Part shown: positions 35,943 to 43,896 of the stretch, piece by piece | Numbering within the stretch: the stretch's first letter is position 1 | Layout of the letters: each line of letters starts with the position of its first letter | Assembly (NCBI GenBank): GCA_902789395.1 | Contig: CADANY010000005.1 | Coordinates: forward strand, 1-64,000 | Direction: 5' to 3' | DNA length: 64,000 bases | Source: an uncultured Bacteroidia bacterium | GTDB lineage: Bacteria > Bacteroidota > Bacteroidia > Bacteroidales > UBA932 | Notes under the pieces: model-generated | What the model was told of the DNA's origin: nothing | Database searches by the model: none | What the model saw: only the letters and a program-made list of their open reading frames with translations | Translations under genes and position numbers: made by a program

Positions 35943-36796
35943 ATTTTCAATATTCTTGTATTACCATCGGTACGGCACAGGATATCCCATGCCTCATATC
36001 CGTCAAAAGCGGACAGGATGTTCCTCCGACATCCGTCCGGAGCGACCCAGAGGGCCGTAGAGAGGACTTCCGTTACCATGGCGGAAGGTCCCGTAACGGC
36101 AACCATCCCTTCTTTCTCCAGCGTATTGCCCGTCGAGGGGTCGATAATATGTCCCCGGCCCCGGGGATCCCGTCCGGATACCGACAGGCAGGCTCCGGAA
36201 AGATGAAACGTATGGGCCGTCTTCCCGGCATAATAAGCATGCGCAACCGATACGGGCCAGGGCGCTCCTAACGGATGGCTTCCGATGGCGGCAGTCGAAC
36301 TCCCCCCGAACGAAAGAATGGCGCTTCGCGCCTCCGACGCGACCATGCGTGCCGCTTTCTCAAGGACGTACCCTTTGGCAAATCCGCCGAGATCCAGCCG
36401 CACGCGGTCTTCGGAGAACCGGACCGTATGGCGGGATGGATCAAGGGTCCAGGCCCTCACCTCCCCCCGGGAGGAGGGATTTGCCGACACATCGAAATAC
36501 CCTGCCGTCGCCTTCCGGAACGTATCGCACAGTTCCAGGACCAGAAACATCTCTTCGTCGACCTCCACCTCTTCTTTCCCGGCGAGCCGGTTGACACGGG
36601 ACAGAAGGCTCTCCGGATTGAAGCGGTTATAGCGCCGGTCTGCCTCCCGGACTTCCTTCCACACGTTTTCAACCAGTTCCCGGGCGGGTTGCTCTTCCAT
36701 CTGCGGAAGGAGGATCTCACAACGCGCATGCATCGCATCGATCCGGGAATAGGCGGTCGGAATTTCAGGATTCCGGGTGCTGTAGATCCACTCCAT
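35939..36796 (-). CDS. ApbE-like FAD:protein FMN transferase, divergent
   Basis: Matches ApbE through DLGGFAKGYVLEKA, ILSFGGSSTAAIG and GHIIDPSTGNTLEKEG, with a C-terminal VTEVLSTALWV. ApbE attaches FMN to Thr/Ser of target proteins. Family proteins normally have an A-D-A-L-S-T motif whose Asp helps bind the metal; here it reads T-E-V-L-S-T, so the ligand is Glu. No signal peptide is evident. No protein with an obvious flavinylation motif is in the window, so the target is unknown. 285 aa, between the small membrane protein and Gfo/Idh copy 1. Confidence 0.8.
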   Translation of the reverse strand: MEWIYSTRNPEIPTAYSRIDAMHARCEILLPQMEEQPARELVENVWKEVREADRRYNRFNPESLLSRVNRLAGKEEVEVDEEMFLVLELCDTFRKATAGYFDVSANPSSRGEVRAWTLDPSRHTVRFSEDRVRLDLGGFAKGYVLEKAARMVASEARSAILSFGGSSTAAIGSHPLGAPWPVSVAHAYYAGKTAHTFHLSGACLSVSGRDPRGRGHIIDPSTGNTLEKEGMVAVTGPSAMVTEVLSTALWVAPDGCRRNILSAFDGYEAWDILCRTDGNTRILKI

Positions 36797-36803
36797 CCCT
36801 CCC

Positions 36804-37028
36804 CTATTTCTTCCGGAACAGCCAGATTATTAACCGGATCCCGGTCCAGATAAGATAGAGAGCCACCGCGATGACCGTCACATATCCGATCTGGGAAAAA
36901 ATATCGGAGAAAGGAGTCTTGTAATAAAGGATACAACCTACGTTCAGCAGGAATGCCAGCAAAAAACAGACGCCTGCCGTAATCAATTCGGTCTTTTTCC
37001 TTTGGGCGGTAATCAGGGTGTCTTTCAT
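36804..37028 (-). CDS. Small two-helix membrane protein
   Basis: Not recognised. The 74-aa protein has a charged N-terminus, two membrane helices at about 16-35 and 45-69, and a basic RKK end. It sits 2 nt after the DUF1080 gene and 7 nt before the ApbE-like gene on the same strand, so it is a genuine operon member. It may anchor or partner the flavinylation step. Confidence 0.65.
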   Translation of the reverse strand: MKDTLITAQRKKTELITAGVCFLLAFLLNVGCILYYKTPFSDIFSQIGYVTVIAVALYLIWTGIRLIIWLFRKK

Positions 37029-37030
37029 CG

Positions 37031-38380
37031 CTAAAGAACCTTAATCTTTATGTTCCGGTAAGAGACCTTGAATCCATGGTCCTGCAGGAGGATATATCCC
37101 TCTTCCGCATTCCCGAAGTTCGGCCAGTTCTTATACTTGCTATAGGCGACAAGGGCGTTCCACATCTGTGTATTCCGCTCGTACTCAAGCAGTTTATGGT
37201 CATTCAGCCAATGCTCGACATGATTCCCGTCGACAATGATCATGGCCGTGCTCCACCCGTCGATCGTATCTTTCTCCCAGTCTCCGTGCGGAGCCGGGAT
37301 CAGATCGTACAGCGAGCCGAGGGTCCGGTTGCCCTTGACGCCCAGTTTCGCATCGGGATGGCGCTCATCGTCCAGGATCTGGAATTCGCAGCCGATGGCA
37401 GAGCCGGGGCCCGTGTTCATGAACGGATCGACGAAATACTTGATGCCGCTGTTGGCGCCTTCCGTAATCTTGAAATCGACCTTGAGGATAAAATTGCGGT
37501 ACTTGCGGGTCGTAATGATATCCCCGCCATTCTCGCTCTCACCGCCATCTCCCTGATGGACATAGAGGACACCGTCCTCGACGCTCCATCCTTCGTGCGG
37601 GAACTTGCCGTTCATCTTCGGGCGGGCGCTCTGCCAGCCGTTTGCCGTTTTCCCGTCGAAAAGCAAGGTCCATCCTTCGGCGACCTCCTGGGGTGTCAGG
37701 GTATTGGCCACACAGTTCACAACGGGTGCGGGGCTCGGCGTCGCATATTTCTCCACGTCCTTGGTCAGAATCCGGATATTCTTCCAGCAGACCCGGGTGC
37801 CGATCAATTCAGCCTTGACTTTATGGACCTGAAGGGCGATGAATCCATCCTTGTCAAGGTCATCGATCAGATTTGCGCAGGGGACACCGTTGACCCAGGT
37901 CCGGATCCGGTCTCCGACACACTCGATACGGGCGGAGTTCCATCCGTCCCGGTACGCGGCCATCGCAGATTCGTTCTTGGAAAGCCGGTAGAGCCACTTG
38001 CGACGGGCCTCGTCGTAGATTCCTCCTGTCCATGCCCGGTCCGAAGGATCGATCTCGAACTGGTAGCCATAGACCCGGCCTTTCTCCGTATCGAGATGGC
38101 TGCGCAGCTGGACGCCGGAGTTGATTCCTTCCGTCATGAAATCGAATTCCAGAATAAAATCACCATACTCTTTCTTCGTTGCGAGGAAGGAGTTGACCTT
38201 GCTGTCTGTGGCGGTACCGATAATCATTCCGTCTTTGGCCGTGAATTTAGCGGTGCCGGCAACCTGCTTCCAGCCCTTGAGATTCTTTCCGTTGAAAAGG
38301 TTTTCCCACTCCTGTGCGGAAGCGGGAGCGAGGGTCGCCATCAGGGCGATCCCAAGCATCAAGATATATTTTCTCATCAT
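37031..38380 (-). CDS. Secreted protein with two DUF1080 (3-keto-glycoside-active) domains
   Basis: Signal peptide [23 protein letters not shown], then two DUF1080/PF06439 jelly-roll domains: about 25-205 ([15 protein letters not shown] start) and about 230-449 ([14 protein letters not shown] start). The family has been tied to cleavage of 3-keto-glycosides made by Gfo/Idh oxidoreductases. The ATG at 38380 shares its A with the upstream TAA (TAATG), coupling it to the Tat-type Gfo/Idh gene. This pairing is the main support for an oxidative deglycosylation pathway. Confidence 0.88.
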   Translation of the reverse strand: MMRKYILMLGIALMATLAPASAQEWENLFNGKNLKGWKQVAGTAKFTAKDGMIIGTATDSKVNSFLATKKEYGDFILEFDFMTEGINSGVQLRSHLDTEKGRVYGYQFEIDPSDRAWTGGIYDEARRKWLYRLSKNESAMAAYRDGWNSARIECVGDRIRTWVNGVPCANLIDDLDKDGFIALQVHKVKAELIGTRVCWKNIRILTKDVEKYATPSPAPVVNCVANTLTPQEVAEGWTLLFDGKTANGWQSARPKMNGKFPHEGWSVEDGVLYVHQGDGGESENGGDIITTRKYRNFILKVDFKITEGANSGIKYFVDPFMNTGPGSAIGCEFQILDDERHPDAKLGVKGNRTLGSLYDLIPAPHGDWEKDTIDGWSTAMIIVDGNHVEHWLNDHKLLEYERNTQMWNALVAYSKYKNWPNFGNAEEGYILLQDHGFKVSYRNIKIKVL

Positions 38381-39828
38381 TATCGGAGGGTATAGTATTC
38401 TTCCCATCCCTTTCTCGGCGGCATGCCGACGAGAAGGGCATTGGCGAACGGATCATTGACGATAGTCTTGGTTCCGCGGTCGAAGGTCAGCTTGTGGCCG
38501 GTACGGATCGCAATGACGCCTAAAGCGAACGTCTGGCACATCGGGCCGAAGAGTTCGAACGGAGAGCGGGTCTGCTCCTTTCCCTGACAGGCAAGGAGGA
38601 AATTCGCAAAGTGATTCGAAGGGCTCTTGGGAACCTCAGGCAGGCGGGAGGCCATTTCGAGGGCCTTCTCCTTCGGAATGATTTCGAGGGTCGCCGCATG
38701 GCTTCCGCCCCGGAAGGTCAGTTCCTTGCTGTAGATGATCTTGCCCGGGGAGAGCTTGGAGGGGACGAAAGTTCCGTCCATGTTCGTCGCAGGGACGTCT
38801 TCACCTCCCTTGTATGTCGGACCGTATCCGGCCGGGAGCGGCGGGAAATTCTTCTGTCCGTCGTACCAGGTCAGTTCGATCGGAGGCATCTCGCCCCGGC
38901 TCGGGAACTTGAACCGGAGGGTCGTTTCCATCGGGAAGAAATAATCGTTCTTGCCCGTCAGCTTGAGGGGTTCGATCTCGTAAGGGAGGCCCATATCGAG
39001 GAACTGATGACAGGTGTCGATGATGTGGGCTGCCCAGTCACCGATCGCGCCCATGCCGAAATCGAACCAGCCCCGCCAGTTGCCGGGATGATATTTCCCA
39101 TTATAATCATGCCACTGCGCGGTCGTGAGCCAGGTATCCCAGTCCATCCCCTCGGGCAGGGGCTCCGCCTCCGGATAACGGGTAATCGCAGGGTCGTAAG
39201 GATGCCACCGGCGCCAGTCGTTGTGGTGGGCCGTAATGGCGTATACGTCCTTGATGATACCGGCCTCTTTCCAAGCTTTGAACTGGAAATAGTTGGCTTC
39301 AGAGTGTCCCTGATTGCCGACCTGGGTCGCCAGTTCGGGGTGACGGCGGGCCATATCCATCAACAGTTCGCATTCGTAGAAAGTCCGCGCCATCGGTTTC
39401 TCCACATAGACGTGCTTGCCACAATGCATCGCCAGCATCGCAACCGGGAAATGGGCAAAATCCGGAATCGCGATGCAGACAGCATCGAACTTGTCAGCAT
39501 ACTCTTCGAAAAGTTTCCGGAAGTCCTGGAAAACTTTCGCCTTCGGGTGGTCGGCGATGGTTTTCTGACTGCCCTCGCTCTTGGGGTCCACATCACAGAG
39601 GGCGACGAACTCGCAGAGCCCGGTCTTGTCGAATTCCTTGATAATCTGGGCACCGCGGTTGGCGATACCAATCGCGGCCAGGCGGACTTTTTCGCCCTTG
39701 GCCTTGCCCGGAGCCGGCATCCCCGCGAAGTTCGCAGCGTTCGCGGGCAGTCCCTGGAGACCGAGGATGGCGCCGGCCGTCCCCAGCCCTGCGGTCTTGA
39801 TGAAATTGCGTCTGGAAAGAGGGTCCAT
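38380..39828 (-). CDS. Tat-exported Gfo/Idh/MocA-family oxidoreductase (copy 2)
   Basis: The N-terminus [20 protein letters not shown] is a twin-arginine signal, implying folding with NAD(P) in the cytoplasm and work in the periplasm. The Rossmann motif ([18 protein letters not shown]), [14 protein letters not shown] (canonical EKP) and the large C-terminal domain ([49 protein letters not shown]) match a widespread Bacteroidota Tat group. The ATG at 39828 is chosen because the upstream extension lacks homology. It is the first gene of the operon; a weak -7-like TATCTTTA lies at 39892-39885. Confidence 0.9.
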   Translation of the reverse strand: MDPLSRRNFIKTAGLGTAGAILGLQGLPANAANFAGMPAPGKAKGEKVRLAAIGIANRGAQIIKEFDKTGLCEFVALCDVDPKSEGSQKTIADHPKAKVFQDFRKLFEEYADKFDAVCIAIPDFAHFPVAMLAMHCGKHVYVEKPMARTFYECELLMDMARRHPELATQVGNQGHSEANYFQFKAWKEAGIIKDVYAITAHHNDWRRWHPYDPAITRYPEAEPLPEGMDWDTWLTTAQWHDYNGKYHPGNWRGWFDFGMGAIGDWAAHIIDTCHQFLDMGLPYEIEPLKLTGKNDYFFPMETTLRFKFPSRGEMPPIELTWYDGQKNFPPLPAGYGPTYKGGEDVPATNMDGTFVPSKLSPGKIIYSKELTFRGGSHAATLEIIPKEKALEMASRLPEVPKSPSNHFANFLLACQGKEQTRSPFELFGPMCQTFALGVIAIRTGHKLTFDRGTKTIVNDPFANALLVGMPPRKGWEEYYTLR

Positions 39829-39928
39829 ATCAATCAATTGGTTTAGTGTAACTTCAAATTGTGATTCAGTCAAATCTTATCATGTAAAGATACTGACTTC
39901 CTCTCAAAAGTCCAAAAAAATCAATCGA

Positions 39929-39960
39929 TTTGCTGCCCTGGAAAATATTTCGTAACTTTG
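39929..39960 (+). promoter_or_regulatory. GH109 gene promoter
   Basis: A -33 TTTG at 39929-39932 and a -7 box TAACTTTG at 39953-39960 are separated by 20 nt. The ATG follows 24 nt later. One of the best promoter matches in the window. Confidence 0.7.
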
Positions 39961-39984
39961 GAATTGTGTAAAGTGTTCATTCTT

Positions 39985-41340
39985 ATGAAAAAGTCCCTGT
40001 ACCTTCTCCTGATCTGCCTTTTGGCAGCGGTATCCTGTGGAAAGAAAGTTCCGGCTTCCGTGCCGGCGGTCATCAAGAACGGAGTCATTGAACTCAAGAC
40101 CCCGCCGCGGGCGCCCGGACAGCAGAGCGCCCTCGGGCTCAAATGCGACCCGATCGACACGGTGCGGATCGCCTTTGTCGGAGTCGGCGGAAGAGGAGCC
40201 GGCGCCGTCCGGAGATATACCTTCATCGAAGGGGTAAAGGTCGTCGCAGTCTGTGATGAAAAACAGGACCGGGTCGACTATTGCAACCGGATCCTCAAGA
40301 AGGCAGGACTTCCGGAAGCCGAGACCTATGTCGGATCCGAAGCGTATAGGGAGGTCTGCGAACGGGACGACATCGACCTCGTATACATTGCAACTGACTG
40401 GCTGGACCATGTTCCGATCGCCCTCTGTGCCATGGAGCACGGCCATCATGTAGCGATCGAGGTTCCGGCGGCCCTGACGATAGACGAATGCTGGCAGCTG
40501 GTCAACACTTGCGAAAAGACCCGGCGCCACTGCATGATGCTCGAGAACTGCTGCTACGATTTCTTCGAGATGTCAGCCCTGAACATGGCCCAGCAGGGCC
40601 TTTTCGGAGAGATTTACCATGTAGAAGGAGCTTATATCCACTTCCTTTCCGACGCCTGGGACAGAAGCGAAACCTGGCGCGTAGACTACAACATCGACCA
40701 CCGGGGAGACAACTATCCGACCCATGGACTCGGCCCCATCTGCCAGGCCCTTAACATCCACCGGGGCGACCGGATGGACTATCTCGTCGCCATGGACACC
40801 CCGTCCTACAACGGCAAGGTAGCAGCCAAGAAATTCCGGGACAAGGATTACTGCCTGGACGGGGACCATACGATCAGCCTGATCCAGACCGAGAAAAAGA
40901 AACTTATCGAGGTCCAGCACAACGTGTACGCATACCGGCCCTATTCAAGGATGTATCAGCTGACCGGCACGGAAGGATTCGCCAACAAATATCCCCAGCA
41001 GGGCATTTCCATCAAGGGGATGAACGGTCATAATTATGTTTCCGACGAAGTCCGGGATTCCCTGATCAGGGCATACCGTCCGGAGTTCGCCAAGGCGATC
41101 GAAGAGAAAGCCAAGTCCGTCGGCGGCCACGGCGGAATGGACTATATCATGGACTACCGGCTGATTTACTGCCTTCGGAACGGCCTTCCGCTGGATGAGG
41201 ACGTATATGACGCCGCCGAGTGGTCCGCTGTCCAGGAACTCAGCCGGATTTCGCTTGAGAACGGGTCCATGCCGGTCCGTTTCCCGGACTTCACCCGCGG
41301 CGACTGGGATGTAGTCAAAGGCTTCAGTTACGCCCAGTAA
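39985..41340 (+). CDS. GH109-family NAD-dependent glycosidase (lipoprotein)
   Basis: The lipoprotein signal MKKSLYLLLICLLAAVSCGK has Cys18. The Rossmann site is IAFVGVGGRGAG near residue 62. The C-terminal domain carries YPTHGLGPICQALNIHRGDRMDYL, a signature I associate with GH109 alpha-N-acetylgalactosaminidases, which hydrolyse through transient C3 oxidation by bound NAD. It has 451 aa. The stop codon directly abuts the lutC stop from the other strand (41340/41341), with no intergenic base. Substrate is assigned by family only; GH109 is not always specific for GalNAc. Confidence 0.82.
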   Translation: MKKSLYLLLICLLAAVSCGKKVPASVPAVIKNGVIELKTPPRAPGQQSALGLKCDPIDTVRIAFVGVGGRGAGAVRRYTFIEGVKVVAVCDEKQDRVDYCNRILKKAGLPEAETYVGSEAYREVCERDDIDLVYIATDWLDHVPIALCAMEHGHHVAIEVPAALTIDECWQLVNTCEKTRRHCMMLENCCYDFFEMSALNMAQQGLFGEIYHVEGAYIHFLSDAWDRSETWRVDYNIDHRGDNYPTHGLGPICQALNIHRGDRMDYLVAMDTPSYNGKVAAKKFRDKDYCLDGDHTISLIQTEKKKLIEVQHNVYAYRPYSRMYQLTGTEGFANKYPQQGISIKGMNGHNYVSDEVRDSLIRAYRPEFAKAIEEKAKSVGGHGGMDYIMDYRLIYCLRNGLPLDEDVYDAAEWSAVQELSRISLENGSMPVRFPDFTRGDWDVVKGFSYAQ

Positions 41341-41847
41341 TTACTTCAGGAGAATACCGACCTCGCGGGCGCCGTGGGCCCCGAAAACAAGGGCCTGCTC
41401 GATATCTGCCGTCTTCGACGGACCCGAGATAAAGATGCCGTAGCCCGTCACGGTCTCCCCGATCCGGTCATAAGCATCGTGCATGTTGGCGACGATCTCC
41501 TTGCGGTCCAGGACGATAACGAGCGCCTCATGGACGAAATAATCCAGCCTGCGGCCCTCTTCAGGCTCTTCCAGATAGACGCAGCCGTTCTCCGCGACCC
41601 CGAAGCGGCCGGGGACGACGGCGATATCGTCCGTATCCGGGAAGAACGAACGGGCGACGGTCGCAGGATCCTCCCCCGGCTCCAGGAAACGGGTCTTTCC
41701 GCCGCTGGATGCAATGGCCTTGCAGAAGCCTTCCACAAGATCCGGGCAGCGCAGGGAATCCGCCTTCAGGGCCGAGAGGTCCGGCTTCTCGAATAACTGC
41801 GGCGCAGCAGAGCGCAGCGCCTGGATGATCGATTCTTTACTTCCCAT
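41341..41847 (-). CDS. lutC: LUD-domain lactate utilisation protein LutC
   Basis: Third subunit of the LutABC (LldEFG) L-lactate oxidation system. The 168-aa LUD domain contains FGVAENGCVYLEEPEEGRRL and the C-terminal ISGPSKTADIEQALVFGAHG signature. The ATG at 41847 is inside the lutB 3' end (11-nt overlap); the TTG at 41862 is rejected. It is the last gene of the long glycosidase-lut array and abuts the convergent GH109 stop. Confidence 0.92.
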   Translation of the reverse strand: MGSKESIIQALRSAAPQLFEKPDLSALKADSLRCPDLVEGFCKAIASSGGKTRFLEPGEDPATVARSFFPDTDDIAVVPGRFGVAENGCVYLEEPEEGRRLDYFVHEALVIVLDRKEIVANMHDAYDRIGETVTGYGIFISGPSKTADIEQALVFGAHGAREVGILLK

Positions 41848-43186
41848 GGTTTTGCTTTTCAAGTGATTCCAGATTCTTGGATGAAACGATATCCGGAAAT
41901 TCCCGGCCCTTCCCCCAGTGTCCGCCGACAGCTTTGAGAGCCTTCATCGCACCCGGGCCTACGGTAAGGCCGGCTCCGAAGCGGCCGGGGCCACCCATCA
42001 GGAAGGCCATCCCGTCGGAGATCGCTTTCTTGCCCGCCGAAGTATGGTAATGCTGTCGCCAGCGGTAGATCTGCTCTGCCAGATCGACCTTCACGGGGCA
42101 GACCATCTCACAGGAGTGGCAGAGCGTACAGGCGGAGAGGTTCCCCTTATGCCGGTCGGGATCCGAGGCCATGCCGAGGTTGACCCCGACGGGGCCCGGG
42201 ATGAAATGCGAATAGGAATAACCGCCGCTCCGCCGGTAGACCGGACAGGTATTCATGCAGCCGCCGCAGCGGATGCAGTTCAGGAGGCGGAAATGATCCC
42301 GGTCCGCGAGGATCCGGCTCCGGCCGTTGTCTACGATGACGATATGGAACTCCGTCCCTTTCCGGGGCGCGGAATAATGGGTCGTATAAGTCGTTACGGG
42401 CTGGCCAGTCGCCGTCCGGGCAAGCAGGCGGGTGAAGACCCCGAGGCTTTCCCGGTCCGGAACGATCTTGTCGATGCCGAAAGCGGCAATCTGCAGCGGA
42501 GCCGCGGAGGTGCCCATATCGGCATTCCCCTCGTTCGTGCAGACGACGACTTCGCCGGTCGAAGCCACGGCGAAATTGCCGCCCGTCATCGCGGCGTCGG
42601 CCTTAAGGAAATACTGCCGCAGGTTCCGCCTGGCCGCATGGGTCAGATAGGTCGGATCGCTGTTGCCCGGTTCCGTACCCATCTCCTTTTCAAACAGCCG
42701 CCCCACCTCTTCCCGCTTGATATGGACGGCGGGGAGGACAATGTGGCTCGGTTTGAGACCCATGAGCTGAATGATCCGTTCCCCGAGATCCGTCTCAACC
42801 GCCTCGATGCCAAGGCTTTCCAGGTAAGGGACGAGACCGCACTCCTCGGAAAGCATGGACTTGCTCTTGACAAAAAGCCGGACGCCGTGGCCGGTCAGGA
42901 GACCGCCGATAATCTCCCTGTACTCGGCGGCATCCTTGGCCCAATGGACAATCGCCCCGTTTGCAATGGCATGGGATTCAAATTGTTCCAATAGTTCCGG
43001 AAGATGCGAATTGCTGTAGAGCTTGATCCGGGAAGCGGCATCCCGGAGCGCCTCCCACTCGGGAATCTCCTTCGACAGGCGGTCCCGTTTGCCCCTCACG
43101 AGCCAGAGGGTCTCGTCCTGCCAGTCCACTTTTGCCGTGTCTTTCAGATACTTCCGCGCGGCGGCTGCATGTTTTTCCGTACTCAT
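41837..43186 (-). CDS. lutB: Iron-sulfur lactate utilisation protein LutB
   Basis: Contains an N-terminal LUD domain (ASTGEVVVCTNEGNADMGTS near 208-227) and two [4Fe-4S] motifs: CIRCGGCMNTCP (Cys304, 307, 310, 314) and CTLCHSCEMVCP (Cys353, 356, 359, 363). The C-terminal LutB-specific region is present. It has 449 aa, full length. Its start overlaps the lutA TGA in an ATGA, so the three subunits are translationally coupled. Confidence 0.95.
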   Translation of the reverse strand: MSTEKHAAAARKYLKDTAKVDWQDETLWLVRGKRDRLSKEIPEWEALRDAASRIKLYSNSHLPELLEQFESHAIANGAIVHWAKDAAEYREIIGGLLTGHGVRLFVKSKSMLSEECGLVPYLESLGIEAVETDLGERIIQLMGLKPSHIVLPAVHIKREEVGRLFEKEMGTEPGNSDPTYLTHAARRNLRQYFLKADAAMTGGNFAVASTGEVVVCTNEGNADMGTSAAPLQIAAFGIDKIVPDRESLGVFTRLLARTATGQPVTTYTTHYSAPRKGTEFHIVIVDNGRSRILADRDHFRLLNCIRCGGCMNTCPVYRRSGGYSYSHFIPGPVGVNLGMASDPDRHKGNLSACTLCHSCEMVCPVKVDLAEQIYRWRQHYHTSAGKKAISDGMAFLMGGPGRFGAGLTVGPGAMKALKAVGGHWGKGREFPDIVSSKNLESLEKQNHGK

Positions 43187-43896
43187 AGTCCAGATGCAAG
43201 GATTTCAACGATATGGATGGTTTTGAGCGGCAGTTTCCGCGCGGCGATGATCCCGCCCTGATGCATCAGGCAGGAGGTGTCCGCCGCGGTGACGTATTCC
43301 GCCCCGGTCTCGAGATGGCGCCGGACCTTGTCCTCCCCCATCTTGACGGACACGGCGCTCTCTTCCATGGAAAAGAGCCCTCCGAATCCGCAGCATTCGT
43401 CCGGACGTTCCGGCTCCACGACCTCAACCCCCTCCACAAGGGAGAGCAGGTCCTTGAGTTTGCTGAAATAAGGGACATTCAGCTCCGAAGGGGCCGCAAG
43501 CCCCTCCAGGCGCGTGCCGTGGCAGCTGTTGTGCAGGGAGACCCGGTGCGGGAACCGGCCGGGAAGGGAGGAAGGCTTCAGGACGTCATGGACATACTCG
43601 CAGATCTCAAAGATCCGTCCCTTGAAAAGATCGCCGTAATGCTCCCGGACATAAACGACACAACTCGAGGAGGGTCCCACGATGAGGTCATACTCCTCGA
43701 AAATCTTCTCGAAACGCTTCTTCAGTTTTTCGGCCTCGTCCTCGTAGCCGGCGTTGCCCATCGGCTGGCCGCAGCAGGTCTGCCCCTCCGGGATGGAGAC
43801 ATCGACGCCAAGGTGGCGGAGCAGCTTATAAGACGCCTCAATGACCGATGGGGCAACGGCCCTGACGTAGCAGGGAATAAAAAGAGCTACTTTCAT
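43183..43896 (-). CDS. lutA: (Fe-S)-binding lactate utilisation protein LutA
   Basis: Two cysteine-rich CCG domains, with TCCGQPMGNAG near residue 41 and ECCGFGGLFS near 172, as in heterodisulfide-reductase-type subunits and LutA. It has 237 aa, starting at MKVALFIPCYVRAVAP. Its ATG shares one base with the TAA of the upstream DUF6259 glycosidase gene (TAATG), which ties lactate oxidation to the glycan-degradation transcript. No lactate permease gene (LutP-type) is in the window. Confidence 0.94.
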   Translation of the reverse strand: MKVALFIPCYVRAVAPSVIEASYKLLRHLGVDVSIPEGQTCCGQPMGNAGYEDEAEKLKKRFEKIFEEYDLIVGPSSSCVVYVREHYGDLFKGRIFEICEYVHDVLKPSSLPGRFPHRVSLHNSCHGTRLEGLAAPSELNVPYFSKLKDLLSLVEGVEVVEPERPDECCGFGGLFSMEESAVSVKMGEDKVRRHLETGAEYVTAADTSCLMHQGGIIAARKLPLKTIHIVEILASGL

